Positions 1-13,520 of a stretch of 64,000 nucleotides of DNA are shown here, piece by piece. Below the pieces are notes generated by a model that saw nothing but the letters and a program-made list of their open reading frames with translations, had not been told where the DNA came from and searched no databases. This DNA is from Nymphaea colorata (Eukaryota > Streptophyta > Magnoliopsida > Nymphaeales > Nymphaeaceae). Where the stretch lies: contig NC_045140.1 in the NCBI RefSeq assembly GCF_008831285.2, positions 3,389,528-3,453,527 of the forward strand, read 5' to 3'. Within the stretch, counting starts at the first letter, position 1. Every line of letters begins with the position of its first letter. The position numbers were made by a program, and so were the translations under genes.

Positions 1-2143
1 ACTCGAGAGTTTATCCATATTCGAACAAGAGCAATAGGTGCCTGCTGCTGTGTTCGATGGTTGTGTCGGATTATTCTTATTAGGTAGCCAAGAGTATTAA
101 CCAGACAGAATCTGAGATAAAGCATAAATAGATTCCCAAACTCATAAGAACAGGAAGGCAAAAACCCAAAGCAAATACATAGACTGGGCCTTTGACAAGC
201 AGGCCTTTTTCCTGCTTTTCTAAAGATCACCAGCTTCCGTCGATGATATTTTTAAGGTTGCATATCAGCTGAATTCAAGCCAATCTCCATCTTTCAACTC
301 TGGTTTGTTCAGCGTCTGAAGTTGAGCTCAAGTTTGGTTTAGCCTGCGGAGACTGACTTCGGTTGAACGGCATGCCTATTAGGCATAAGAGCTTTATCTA
401 TTTTCTGAGAAGGTAAATAGGTAGTTTAAGTTCGTGGACGCATCACCTAAGAGCATGACCCTATAGGACCAACAGAATGTCAAATTGCTGCTTTTCTGTC
501 ACAAAAGAAGCCACCTGCAGAGCACAAGCAATGCCAATCTCTGATGATCCCTTCATGATTGCAGAACCTCCAAATTCCACCCCTTCCTGCATGCCGGGGA
601 AAGCTTACATGTTTTGGCATTGCATTACGTAACCAATTACATGTCTATCATAATTCCTTATGGCCATCAACTTGGACATCTCCAGATGACCAGACTTAGC
701 CAGTCTATAAAGCACATACGGGCAAGGGAGTCATCACTGATTACTATGTCAACTAGTTGAATGAGTGATCACTATTAACCAGTCCAAGTATCAGCGTTTG
801 AGTGAAAATAAGTGACAGCTGCCTTAGATTGATCCAGAGTCCAGACAACTTTCAGAATTGGAAACTAAAATAACTGAATAGGAAAGCATGGTCCAATGCA
901 AAGGCAAAAGGGACTTTGAGATAATTACACTTAAAAGGTAGCAATGGAAGTTGAAAGAAACATTTAGTGCCTTGTCATCAATACAAGAGGCAGTGATGAG
1001 GAACTCACTCGGTGTTGCATCTTGTAATGCAATTGGAGTTACAACAGAGAAATACCAAAAGGACAAAGCAAGGCTGAGAGAGGGACTTAGCCCGAACGTA
1101 AAACTGTTGCTTTCACCACCTTCTCTGTAATTCAAAACAAAACATTATTTGGTGACCAAATGGCATGAAGACGAAAGGACAATGCACAAACTGATGAATG
1201 ATGATGGAAATTATGGCTTCTTTCAAGTACCTAAAAAGGAACAAGTTGTAACCTTGCATTCATACAATAGAACAGGAACAAAAAAAAATTGGAAAGTGAG
1301 AGAACTCCAAGTACTTAAATAAAGGACAAGTTACACCAACTAGGAAGCTTGTTATTGTAGACGTTTTGTCATGGTTTAGGTTGCCATGGATTAGACAGCA
1401 TACCAGCTAAGTACATCGAATCAGTTTCAGTCACAGCTGAAATGGAAAAGATCCCAATTTTACCCTAGTTTATATAACTGAAATTCACAGCAACCTGATA
1501 TTGATATTTTCCATTTTCATACACATAACATATCAGGTGTCTCTTTTCTTGTAGGTTATCCAATTTTGCACTTCTAGCAAGTTTAGTTTTAAGATTTAAA
1601 TTGGTTAACATAGAAGACTAACTAAAGTAAACCACGTCAACCTCATCTATTTAGAAACTGACTGTCCATACCGACATTTTTTTCTTGTGAAAAGTGCAAT
1701 TCAGACAAACTAGTACATATCGGAATTTCAGGTGTAACCTGGAGTGTATACCATTACCAGAAAACATATAGTTCATCAACATTATATTTCGTCAGGTAGT
1801 CATACAGAACAACAGATATATGTTAGGCCAGGCCATAGACTCAGTTTACCTGGGAATGAATAGCTATAAATCTGCCTATTCATAACACGTGGAGAGGTTA
1901 GATACCGTGTTGTGACTCCCAGTAAACAAGTACATGAAAGCTAAGTAATAAAACTTAAATGAACATGTGACAAGATGTTTGTACATGTGAATTACATTTT
2001 GAAGCTGCATTTATATTCTTTATCAACTTACCGCACATAAGACTGAAACACACACACACACAGAGGCAATAGAGCATTGTATGGTAATAATACCTTCACT
2101 TGCTCATGGAAGCACTGCCACAAAGATACTTTTTCTACGTCAT
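1..2143. other. Intergenic DNA downstream of the ATN1-like kinase
   Basis: No gene is supported here. The stretch is AT-rich and presumably includes the 3' UTR of the minus-strand kinase that ends at 2144. A short coding-like piece at 461-586 on the minus strand is treated as a finding. At about 197-221 there is a small hairpin with arms AAGCAGG and CCTGCTT around a T-rich loop, of no known meaning. A short (CA)n run lies near 2049-2062. Confidence 0.5.
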
Positions 2144-5100
2144 CTATCTACAGCAACGGCTGAAGCAGAAGAAAAACCCTCGTGATTTACTAGCCAACTT
2201 GGTTTCAGGTGTTTCGGCTAGATCATCCCGTGCAGCCATCAAGGAGCTAGTTCCAGGAGATTCTGGGGGCATCACTGCATTATCAGTGGAAAACATGCGA
2301 AGAGGAACTGCAGGAATTGGAGGTGAGATAGTATACAGAAATTCTTGAAGCATTTTAACAATTTGACCGAAGTTGGGTCGGGAATTGGGGTCCTCTTGCC
2401 AGCATGAAGTCAAAAGAATAGCCATCTCCTTGGGAAGGTTGTCTGCACTAGGCCTAACATTCTGCACCAAATAAGACTATAAGCTTCCATATTTCAGAAG
2501 ATACAGAAACAAATCAATGTATAAGGAAAAATTACTTTGAATGCAGCAGCATATGCTGCTTGCAAATTTGACATGCCTTCAAATGGTGTCCGATTGTGCA
2601 AAAGCTCCCACAGTACTATTGCAAAGCTGTAAGCATCGACTTTGTGATTGTAGTGTTTTTTTTCTCCATGCCTTAATGTAACCGTGCTGTACAACTATAC
2701 AGACAGATAGAGCCAAAACTGCTCAGCAATAAGAAATAATAGCCATGTGGGTATCATGTGAAATTTATGTAAGAAATTTATGTAAAAACAGGGTGGGCAA
2801 AAAAGAGAGATGCAAGGAGTCAATACTTCAGGGGCCATCCATCGATATGTTCCTGTCTCTGCTGTCATCATTTCTGTTAAAGTCTCCTCCCTTGCTAAAC
2901 CAAAGTCTACAAGCTTTACAGTTTTTTGGTCCGCTGTTAACAGCAAGTTTTCTGGGGAAAATACACAACTAAAGTTAGAAGATGTTGGAACCAAGACTAG
3001 GTAGATAATGCAAAGTAACTACTATCAGAGGTAGATCAAGCAAAGTACTGGAGGTATGAAGCACCATATAAAATATTTCCTTCATTATACATCAACCAGA
3101 CAGTTGATACCACATACCCCCTGAATGAAAAATAAATAATAGACAAGAAGTTTTTTATGATTCAGGAAAGGGTCACATCAACTAATTTCGTGAGGTGAAT
3201 AACACTGAATTAAGGCATATTACAAAGACAAATTAACTTCCACATTACGGAGGTTTTATACTAATAGATTACCGTTAAAGGAGGAGATTATTCGTCGACG
3301 GTCAATAGTTATTTTATGTTTCTAACTACATGCCATTAATATTAGTCCAAATTCAAACTGCACAAAACGGATAAAAGAAACTAGGAGAAACTCACTTGAG
3401 CCAAAATAAAATTTTCTTTTGTGGTTATTACTTGTTGCATTGTTACATAAAAAGTTCAAATCATTCTTTAAGATGCACCTGTGAAATATTTAGTTGTCTC
3501 CTTGGGTTAGACCATTTTGATTACTTCAGGTTTTGACTTTGACTACTTTTGTCTTGGCAAATCCTGATTTACATCACACTGGAGACTCAATCACGCAAAG
3601 TGAGCTCCAAATCCACATCTCTAGTAAAAACTGGAGAACATTTGGCCTAAACTACTGTGAAGCCAAACATTTTTTAAATTCCAACTAATAAAAGTCAAAT
3701 TCATAAAATAAAAACTAGGGTCAACATCTCAAAGTTTAATCGTATGTTAAGCAAGGGGCTAGGAAGGAATAAATAAAACATACATAAACTTTGACTATGC
3801 GTAATCAGGTCATTACTGTGATGTAAACCAGCATTTGGTGATGTCCAACTGGCTTCTTTTTTTTTTTTTTTCATTTTCATGATAGAGAAAGAAAAATCAA
3901 AACCTAAAGCAGAAAAAGAAGTCTAACACCAAAACCAAAATAACTATTTTACAAAGAAGTAAAAATGTTGGTAGTAGGCACACATATTCCTCCATATGCC
4001 AAGGCCCAAAACACTCAGAACAAAGAGAGAAACTATCATAATTCTGAACAGTTATTAATACTTGGGATGTTCAGGCATGAAATTGAAGATTTAACATAAA
4101 TTTGGTGGAAAGTATGTTCATCAAGAATAAGGTCAAGATTTGGGATATTCAGGCAAGAAATTGAAGTCTAACCTAAATTGGTAAAGTATGTTTATCAAGG
4201 AAAGAAGAAAGCAAGTTAATGTAAATCCATTTTAAAGAAACACCAGCAAAATATGCAAAGGACAATTAATGATGAAAAGAATGGTGCTAAGAGTGCAGGC
4301 ATGAAGCCGTAATTTGGTCAAGCTAAATAAATATTTCCTTTTTGAATGAGTTACTGAACTCAATTCAAACATCAGAGTACTTGAGGTGATAAGGAGCGTC
4401 ATCAATGAAAATACTTGTCATGATTCTTAAACTAGTTGATCTTGTAAATCTAGAAATCCTAAGCTGGCATGAAGGTCAAAGACAGTTTAGCAGGTTCACA
4501 TCTAATAGTTAAGAGAATTCTAAGTTAATGGAGTGATGGTATACCAAGGATGGATTACAGGCCTAACCTGACTTCCAAAATTCAAATACACCAAGAAAAC
4601 AGAGAAACAAGGGGGAAAACCTCTCAATAGGCACTTAATGGCAAGCCCTTGAATATTGGCCAAACATGAAGAAAGGAATTTTAAAGAGGTCATATGATTA
4701 TGATTTCTCTCTACATGAAGTACAGGACTAGACACTTAACAGGAAAAATGGGTATGCAAGAGCTGATGCCTCAATACCTTGACAATCTTCAGATTCCTTG
4801 TTAGGGGAAGCAACCAACAACTCTCTCTTAGAGAAAGGGTGCTACAGTATTGATATTAGACCAGATAAACAGTCAACCACAAACTCCTTCTAGTCCTTAT
4901 TTGCTGATTACAATGTCTGTGATGTGATGGACATGAAGACAGTGTAGAAAGCCAGGCTACCAACATCTCCAACTGAATTCAGTGCCTTGATTTCCATGTC
5001 CAATGCAAGACTTGGCACACAAACTTAACATTAAGCAAACAACACAAGCAAATCTATGCATGAATGGGTGGACATGTACTGTGCACCTATAGACAAAGAG

Positions 5101-7089
5101 AACGACATACACTCTTTCATGTAAATCCTTGCATAAATCTGTTTTGAAGTTCTGCAGTGGAATCAACTTGTTACTGAAAGGTACAGATCATTACCAAGAG
5201 AAGCAGTTTCAAATTCCAATGGCTCATAACAATTCAAGCCATGGTTACTAGAAGTTTCCACTTATCCTCAGAAGCAAAATTCATGGGAAACCACCTCAAA
5301 AGCAGCAAAATTTTCACTTAGAGCCAAATAAACTAAATATTGAAAGCATGCTTCCAATGGTAATAGCAAGTTAACAATTTCAATGAAAAGGAAGATCAAC
5401 CCTCTATTTTGTTATGAATATTAAAAAGGATTTTAATCTAATTTTTTTTTAATTCATTTTGTCTGTGATGACTATTAGTTTCTCATTTCCCACTTCCCTA
5501 TGTATCTATAAATAATAGTATCATACTTCCATGATCTTGTACTTCACTATTCTGCTTCCCTCTTGACAAACTTGATTCAATTGCTACACGAGGAACAACA
5601 AAATAGCCTTGAAAAAATTAACAAATTAACATTTTATGGTTTAATCGCGACAAAGCTCCTTATCAATAAATCAGATGATATAAGCAACCAACTGCTAAAT
5701 GAATAAATCTCTATCAACGATGAGAATTTTTTTAATGTAATGATGTTGAACAGAGAGCATGGAGCATTTCTGATAATATGTGGCCGTCAGGCCGTCACAG
5801 ACATTTTCAAGAATCTCACATTATCAGAAAAATGCTAGTCTGATCATGATCCAACAGATTTGAAACACCCAATACAGAAATTAGTACTAGAGTAAAATAC
5901 AGTGTGATGAATCCGTATCTTAAAATGCATATGAAGTACACCAAGCAGTTCTCTTTCTACAATATCCTACACAAGCACAGCGGTCAATGATCCCAATAAG
6001 CTTGTCAAACTATTAGTTTAATCTAGGCAGGAAAAGTGGTTAGGGATGGATGCTCCCAACCTATAGTTGGAAGGATCAAGTAGCTTCCCAACATGACAGG
6101 TACAAAATACTACGTTTCCATTACCAGAAACAGAAGGAGACTGATGTAAAATGGATTTGAGTTAAAAGCAAGAATATAATGTAACATGGTATTGCAAGCT
6201 CAATGTTCTAAAATCTGTAACATAAACCCATATCAGTCAGGTCCAAACTCCAAAGTTAGATATATAATGTAATGCAACAAAACAGAATGTAAAAGCAGAA
6301 AATGCAATTTTAATATTAAAAATTCATAAAAAATTAGAAAATAATAAAAAATAGGGAAAAAAAGATTCTGTGAAAGAGCTTGAATTGTATAAACATAAAA
6401 ATAAAAAATATATGTCGGCTACTACATGCACACTTTCATTGCCTATTGACTCCTTGGAGTCTTTAAGCAATTTATGGTCAACAAGTTTTTTTTTTCTCCT
6501 TTTGAGACTAAAGATAGGATCATGTAAGAGAAAGCTCCATTTTTATGGCATGAAATCAGCCCTAAAGTTTATTTTTAGTTTAGAGGTGTAAAAATGAATT
6601 TCTGGGAAACACAATGTTCAATATTAAGAAACTTATACAACTTTAAATTAAAAAGAAAAACTTTTTTTAATTTATGGTTTTAAGGTGTAATGTAACACTC
6701 TGCATCATACTGGAACACATAATACACGGGGTGTAACATAAGTTGCACCAAATATGGTATAGTTATGTAGAAGACAGCGCACACCTACAACTAGACCTGC
6801 CCCGTATATCCCATTAGGAGAGCCTGCAACCACCACCATGAAAGAACCAAGTGGAGATTTTCACAATTAAACATTTAAAGCCAACACAGTGTGATTCACA
6901 CTGCCAGTATCAAGAGAGACTAGACTTGAAATGTGAGCATAATATACTTGCTTGTAGACAAAAGAGGCAACTACCAGATCAAAGAAAAGGCTAACTTGAC
7001 AAAGAAAGGAAAATCCCGCACATTTTAGTAGCAGTCACGTGAAAATTTGGCAGATGTGAGAAGGCGGTTGTCCTCATGACAGGATATTT

Positions 7090-7151
<62 letters not shown>

Positions 7152-8309
7152 GTACACACATATTCTTTCTGCAATATGCTTATGAATGTAATATATCACC
7201 ATGTCATTGTATCCTGAAGTGCACACAAAAAAACTCACCAGGCTTGAGGTCACGATGAATGATTCCATGTGAATGTAAGCACTCCATTGCTTGAGCAATA
7301 TCCAAAGCAAACCCCACAGCCACACGTATATCCAAGGGTCTTGGTCGCAGACTTAACAAATACTTGCGCAATGAACCACCAAGCAAAAGCTCAGTCACAA
7401 CAACCATCACAGGCTCTTTACAGGCCCCAATAAACTGTGCAGAAGATTGCAGAGCTAAAATTTCAGAAGAGTGAAACATTATTACTTATTTCCCCTTCAA
7501 AGGGGATGCGACCACCAAAAGTAAATGCGCTTGGCTTTTGATTTCACCAAAAAGGGAATTGTCTCCTGAATGCCCAAAAAGGAACTCCACAAATACTCCG
7601 GGAAATTATTATTCGAAGACCACATAAATAGTAACTTCCATATTTAACCTAACACTAAAAATAAACGAAGCACTACAAAGTTCGGACCTTCACCAAATTC
7701 TTGTGCTGCACCCTGGTAAGCATGGAAACCTCTCTCGCAAACCGAGACCCCCTCTTTGCAATTTCCTCAGGTGTTTCTCCCTTGTGAAAAACTTTGATAG
7801 CAACGTTCTGGTTTTTGTATCTGGAAAACCAAAATATAGAGAGTGAGATCATTCTGAAGCCCCTTATATCGACACTGTGATATTCAAAATGCCCCTTATA
7901 TCGACACTGTGATATTCAAAATGCCCCTTCAAGAAAAATTAAATCTGAGAGGCCAGTGTCCCAGTTGTTCCAGTGGCTTGGCTTACTGCTAAACCAAGAT
8001 GAAGTTTCTCGCTTAAACATCACTTTCAAGCATCTGGTTTTCCGTTTTCCAAGAACACAATGGGCATCCTTGAACCGCAGAGATGGTTTACACTTTACAT
8101 AAAGGTATCAAAAACTAGCAGAGATGCATTTGACAGAAACCTAACAAATTTATCTAAAAGAAAGGAGAGACAAGTACTCACTTTCCCTCGTACACTTTGG
8201 CATGTGCACCTTCTCCGATCTTTGGACCGACGAATAAGAGTTTGGGATCAACAAGCCACCGTGAATCCAAATCGAATTCATCACTGAACACTGTTGGTTG
8301 ATCCATCAT
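2144..8309 (-). CDS. ATN1: ATN1-like Raf-type (MAPKKK group C) protein kinase, six exons
   Basis: Cytosolic serine/threonine kinase of the plant Raf-like MAPKKK group, closest by eye to Arabidopsis ATN1. Minus-strand exons are 8182-8309, 7688-7820, 7239-7434, 2827-2951, 2536-2694 and 2144-2461. All introns are GT-AG and phases add up to 352 aa; ATN1 is about 356 aa. The start is the first of two adjacent Met codons ([15 protein letters not shown]). Visible motifs are glycine loop [10 protein letters not shown] (31-40), ATP-binding Lys in VAIK (K52), catalytic HRDLKP (147-152), DFG (168-170) and the GTYRWMAPE activation segment (186-194) typical of Raf-like kinases. Subdomain XI ([15 protein letters not shown]) follows, then a Ser/Pro-rich tail ending [11 protein letters not shown]; the cysteines could be lipidated (inference). 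Intron 3 is 4287 bp and carries repeats. No defect is visible. Family identity is very likely; exact orthology would need a tree. Confidence 0.95.
4061..4200. repeat. Imperfect tandem duplication in kinase intron 3
   Basis: Two diverged copies of a unit of about 75-80 bp, beginning TTGGGATGTTCAGGCATGAA and TTGGGATATTCAGGCAAGAA, lie head to tail within the long intron. Both continue with an AAATTGAAG...TAAATT...GGTAAAGTATGTTTATCAAG-like run. No coding potential. Confidence 0.6.
7093..7152. repeat. Compound microsatellite (CT)n(CA)n
   Basis: About 17 CT units pass directly into about 13 CA units, about 85 bp from the boundary of kinase exon 3, inside the 4.3 kb intron. On the transcribed (minus) strand it reads (TG)n(AG)n, shortly downstream of the 5' splice site. 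It is likely length-polymorphic. Confidence 0.9.
7859..7926. repeat. 32-bp perfect tandem duplication in kinase intron 1
   Basis: A unit starting GCCCCTTATATCGACACTG is repeated exactly at 7859 and 7891, and the first bases of a third copy follow at 7923. The lack of divergence points to a recent duplication. It sits in the first intron, 40-100 bp upstream (in the sense of transcription) of exon 2. Confidence 0.85.
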
Positions 8310-11237
8310 CTAGAACGCTTCACAGCAGAGAACTTCTACAAGTGACTGAAGACAAACCAACCAAGACTTGGTGTCTCACAAGATTTTAGGCTTAAGAAAG
8401 CGCCCATGTGAAACTAACCATTTATGGTAGGGGCAGAGTCACAGAAAGATAGGAGAAGGGTCAGAGAAAGGAAAGAAGAGTGGGGAATTGAAGCTGATAC
8501 ACGGGCAAACTGACAAGAAGCAAAGAACAAAAGACATGCTCTGCTTCCACGGAAACAAGCACAGGAATCGTCTCAAAATCTGCACCAAATGAGATGCATA
8601 GCACCCACCAAAATTTCCTCGAAGTAACCCCAAAAAGTACTGCTTGAGATGTCGATGCTCCCAGGCATCGACGAACCACCCGCCTAAAAAATGACAAAAA
8701 ACAATTGAAGCAGTGAAGGAAAACTGAAAGGACGATCGTACAAACACATAGTCACTCTAAAAACAATTGGGCACCCAGGGGATCAGTCTCAGAAGAAAAA
8801 AATATTAATAAAGAGAAGGTTTTATGATTTGTTTTGTGAGAGGAGCATTGGAAAGAGAGAACAGAAGAAACCAAAGCAATTAAAAAAAGAAGAGGTACCA
8901 TCACCGTCTTTCGTTCAAGAAAAGTCCAACAAAAAATTCACTCATTTTGTCGCCAAAATGGCTGAATCCAAACACCCGGCGCCGCTTCAGGTTGTATACC
9001 TTCAGATACCGTATATCTAAACTCCATCCTCACAGTGCTCACACGGTCACACCCAAAGAAAACGGTAAGAAGTTTCAGGTCTCTGTCAAACAATTATGAT
9101 AAGTTGTGAGAGTTTCCGGTATGGTGCCTGTGCGCGTATTAATCATATTCAAGACTGTGGGAGCCAGAAAATAATGAAGTGCACGTGGGCACTGACTCTC
9201 AACATGGGGACAGGCCACCCCAAAAATAAACGTTGGTGAATTTCCTCCACTGATTTCTCCCAACAAGAGAATCAAATCAAGGCTCTGCAGAAATAAACAA
9301 ATCGGTGGAAGCCTTCCCTGCAATTACTCCTGGTAAGCAAAGCCAATAATTCCAGTTTTATAAAGACTAAAGCAATCTGTACTAAAAATTTCTGTAGTAC
9401 TAATTCTAAGCATTCTTTGTTTCTCTTGACGCGTGGACGCTTATCCTCTCCCCACCGTCTGAAAAGCATCAGCACCGTCATCACAGGTACTGGAGAATAT
9501 GGTAGGAGGGAAGCTGAGAAGAGTGTGAAGATGAGACTCCAGATAAAATTTTAGCATGGCGGCACCGCCTTATCTTGTCCATAACATTGTTCTTATCCTC
9601 TAAAGGATGATGATAATCAAGGATTAGCCTGGCTTGTCCTGAATTTTGCTTTTGAAGGATTGCAGTATCCGTCGCGGAAAATTTTGTGTGTGGCCTACCC
9701 TTTATCTTGTATTTCACCGAACTTTATTTGTGTACAATCCAAATCTAAAAGTTCGCTAAAACCTGAAAATAAGGGGATTCTGGATAAGTTAAGCATCTTT
9801 ACATTAATCGTGATTTTTCTTGTTTACACTTATTAGCTACAATATACCTCATTACTTGATGAAGAAAATAAGGGGATCATTGGTTGTTAATGTCATACAG
9901 TTACATTGGTAATATGATAAAAGAATATATTTGGATAGTTAACGACGTGAGAAACAAAAGGCACTTAAGTTTATATATGACAAGTATGAAACAATCCGGA
10001 TTGTGATAGGTGCTTATTTCTGATGCATATTCGGTTTTGATCATAGTGAAATTGATCAGGTATGTAAACAGTTTCTTCTCCATATAGATCAAAACCCAAA
10101 TTCTGCAGCCAATGAGCCAATAATTTTATTATTTAGACAAAGTTACCGCTGCTCCAAATTAGAATACGACATATCCACAAAGATTCATGATATTTTTTTA
10201 AAAAAAGTAACAACACTACTTGCAGGCTGCTGCTCCATGACATGTTGACAAAGCCCAGTTAATTTTTCTAATCCTGAAAGCCTTTCCGCTCGAAATGGAG
10301 ATATTTTAACAGAGCTAGATGCATCGATCTAGAAAAATCATAGATATTGAAGAAACGGGTTTTGAAAAGTAAACTTTAGATCCATTTTAATTTTTCTGAA
10401 AGCCAAATGCCTCAGAAACTCTGCTTCTCGTGGTGAAAAATGTACAAGAAATTGTTGTTGCCAGAAAGTACATGCAGAAGCAAGATTCATAAGCTATACA
10501 TAAATGTTTGGCCTTCGCATTCACAGGTGTGAATGAAGTACCTAAAGCCAAGCCATGAAGGGCTCATCTTAATCTTAAAGAGTACCCAAGCCTAATTATA
10601 AGCCTTTTCCTCCCCTGCTTTCAAGGGAAAGAGATTCCTGCATCATAAAATTCAGAAACTGCCATTGTTTAAAACCAAGAACAAGATGCTTGATCCTGAA
10701 ATGAAAATTGAAGTCAATATCTACTTTAAAATGAAAATTCTAGTTTTTCCCCGTTTTTTTCCCATATTTTTCAAGTCCACCATAATATACTCGAGAAAAA
10801 CCTCGCTATTTAAAGCTGCATGACGTTATTTGTAACTAGGAGACAAATACCTCAACATTTTACAGTCATGTAATCACATGCCAAACTAGCAAAGGATAAT
10901 AAAGAAGTGGACGAGCCACTTTTACTTGTTCAGGATCTAATTTGGATCCAATACATGACCCGTTATTTCCTTGACCGCTCCACTGAATGTGTCTCACTAC
11001 CTAATTTAAATAATTTGCTGCCATGGCCTATTTGTGCATGATCACTAAGACTCCAGGCTTTGGCACTATCGAACTAGGGTTTTGTTATAGAGGTTGGTTT
11101 GCTAGTGCTGTCATTCCACACATAATTTGATGGGCTTATCTTTGTTAACATTTTAACTCCAACTTCTTGTAGATGAGCATATTCATTCTTCATTTCTATC
11201 CATATTGTCAAAACTTTGAAGGGAATAATGCTCTAAA
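8310..11237. other. 5' region of the kinase gene and intergenic DNA
   Basis: The first several hundred bases should hold the 5' UTR and promoter of the minus-strand kinase. No clear TATA box is placed and a 5'-UTR intron cannot be ruled out. A plus-strand ATG in good context at 8958 is discussed as a finding. From about 9060 to 11237 I see only AT-rich non-coding sequence with short, chance open frames. Confidence 0.5.
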
Positions 11238-11355
11238 GGGTCGTTTGGCAAGGAAAACAGTAATAAGGGCGTAATTTTATGAAACATATTACTATGTTAC
11301 GTTTGGTGTAGATCCATAAAATAGTTTGTTATTATTTTCTTTACCAAACGGCCCC
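11238..11355. mobile_element. Tourist-like MITE, 118 bp
   Basis: The ends form an imperfect inverted repeat of about 30 bp: left GGGTCGTTTGGCAAGGAAAA, right (reverse complement) GGGGCCGTTTGGTAAAGAAA. The GG(C/T)CGTTTGG end is typical of PIF/Harbinger-derived Tourist MITEs. Flanks are AAA on both sides, compatible with a 3-bp target duplication, though Tourist elements usually show TAA or TTA. It encodes nothing and would depend on a transposase elsewhere. Confidence 0.75.
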
Positions 11356-11935
11356 AAAGAGAGTGCATGGAATTAATGTTTAAAGCAAAAATATCTTTCC
11401 AAAGTGGTCCTCTTCGGCGAATAAACAATCAAATTTAGGATCTGAACAATAAAGAACCGGAACATACGTAAGCATATGAGGTCAAGCAAATAGACTAGGT
11501 AAAGTCAGGGGCCCAGGAAGATCATATGCAAGGCTTTAGACAAATCATTTGGATTTCAAAGTGGCTAGTTAACATAGGTGGTGGAACTTCGGAAGAAAAT
11601 TATTTTACTTGCCAAATTTTTTTAAAGAACGAGTCTTTAAAAGCAGCTCAGTCCCCGTCCATGAGTTGTCTGGTTCGGCCGCGCCGCGGAGAACCATATG
11701 ATTTGAAACGTGTATATATATATATATATATATATGTAAGTGAATAATGAATCTGACTATTCAAAATGACCCAGTCATCTAACTACAGTCGTTCAAAATG
11801 GTTGAAAAAAAAATTGTAAACTAATATTAAATAACGAAAATATCCATCACTTTTTTCTGATTGCTTTTTTCTTGTTCTCTTAACCACCCATCACGATGAA
11901 TCATACAGCTTTGGTTTAATAGCTAAGTGACTTTG

Positions 11936-12007
<72 letters not shown>

Positions 12008-13189
12008 TTTAATGTTCTCAGACATTATACTAATATTTTTGGGATCATTTTGTCATTTTAGAAGCATCAATTGGTTGGGAAACATAAGCAAGTGTTTAAA
12101 TGGGATCTTACTCTTCTCTTAGGTTCATTTCTTGCAGCTCATGTTCATGGCACTACTCGGATCAATGGATACATCTTTAAATTAATTGCCTCGTCATATA
12201 TGGGGATTCAAATTAGTGGGTTGGATATAAAGAACAGCCAAATATACTGAGAGGCACATGGGGAACGTCCTAATTATGCAGACTTGTCCAGGTGCATCCC
12301 TGGCCTTATGTTTGGCAAGTACCCAGACGACCCAGCATTAAAATAAACAAATTTACTTGTAAATTTTAATAATTTTAGTGTGACCTAAATAAAAATTTGA
12401 AAATTTATATTTCAGTTCTCGTTAAAATTTTGAAAATACCATTTTGGTCAAAATGGGTTCTTCACAAACCCACTTTTGAGTGTCACCCAAATATACCTAA
12501 AGCAGTATTTTGGAGTGCCGTCTAAATGCATCATCAAAGTGGGAAATTAACATTTAATTAGGAGCCAAGATGTGGGGTCTGTTTGCATATGCATGTGTAA
12601 CCCACAGGCTAATGTGCAGAGATGTGCCTGGGCCAAGCGAATTATGTGAAGTGATGAGGCCAATGATTGTGTTTGTCTTGGCATTTCTAGAACAAGAAGA
12701 GACCTTGAGAACCAAATAGCTGTCACTTCCATAGCCATATTTGGCAGAAAAAGGAAAATTCTGTACAACTTGCGTACCATATGACTGCCTCAATAATGGG
12801 AGCCTTTCTTTTCTTGCTTTTTTTTTTTGTTTACAAGATTTTTAGTTGTAAATATCTTATTTCTGGGTTTTTTTCTTTCCATTTGCATGTTTCCCTGGCT
12901 TAATACGTGCATTGTCTATTTTTAAGCGTTTTGCCTACGGTAGTTCTAATATAACATAAAATTGTCCCATATTTTTTCACTGAGAAGAAGAACAAGTCAT
13001 ATGGAAAAGTTGAATGACTCGTAAATCATGATGTACATGACAAGAAGAATCCAATTATTTCCTCTTTCTCATCAGGCTTGTGGTTACTTTTCAACTGTCC
13101 TAAGTAAAAAGAAAACACCCATTTTAGGTTCTCAAAGAAGCTTTCAAAATATCTAAACTAACTAATGACATCTGGTTAGATTCACATAC
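11356..13189. other. Intergenic AT-rich DNA with microsatellites
   Basis: No gene is supported. It contains (TA)n runs at 11708-11734 and, much longer, at 11939-12006. Short open frames near 11526-11747 and 12547-12793 have no recognisable motifs. Confidence 0.5.
11939..12006. repeat. (TA)n microsatellite, about 34 units
   Basis: An uninterrupted alternating TA/AT tract of about 68 bp, self-complementary along its length and so able to extrude a hairpin or cruciform. Tract length in an assembly may be unreliable. Confidence 0.95.
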
Positions 13190-13520
13190 ATATATAAATA
13201 TTTGATTGGATTTGGATTTAGTTTTAGACTCATGTCTTATATCGACACTTATATTTTGAAAATTGGCTAGATTTAGTTCAAACTTCAATCGGATGGATTT
13301 AGACGTGAGTATAAAAATCAGATAAAGATTGAATTTAGATTGTACAATCGGATTTCAGATTTGAATATGAATCAGATAAAGATTGAATTTAGATTGTACA
13401 ATCGGATTTCAGATTTTAATATGACTTTTCTTTGTTCATATTCTAATTCAGTTTTGAATCTAAACATGTGAAAATCTAAAACAATAGACATGGTTAACAG
13501 TATACCAATTCAGATCCGTT
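13190..13520. repeat. AT-rich 'GATTTGGATT' dispersed repeat, copy A, with 54-bp tandem
   Basis: Sequence dominated by variants of GATTTGGATTTAGATT, related to copies at 25460-25770, 37753-38225 and 38455-38640. A 54-bp unit starting AATCAGATAAAGATTGAATT is duplicated at 13317-13370 and 13371-13423. The shared 3' part reads TTCATATTC(T/G)AATTC..., then a GTATA(T/C)CC-like run, then CAGATCCG. Probably a fragment of a non-autonomous transposon; no TIR or target duplication was found. Confidence 0.6.
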
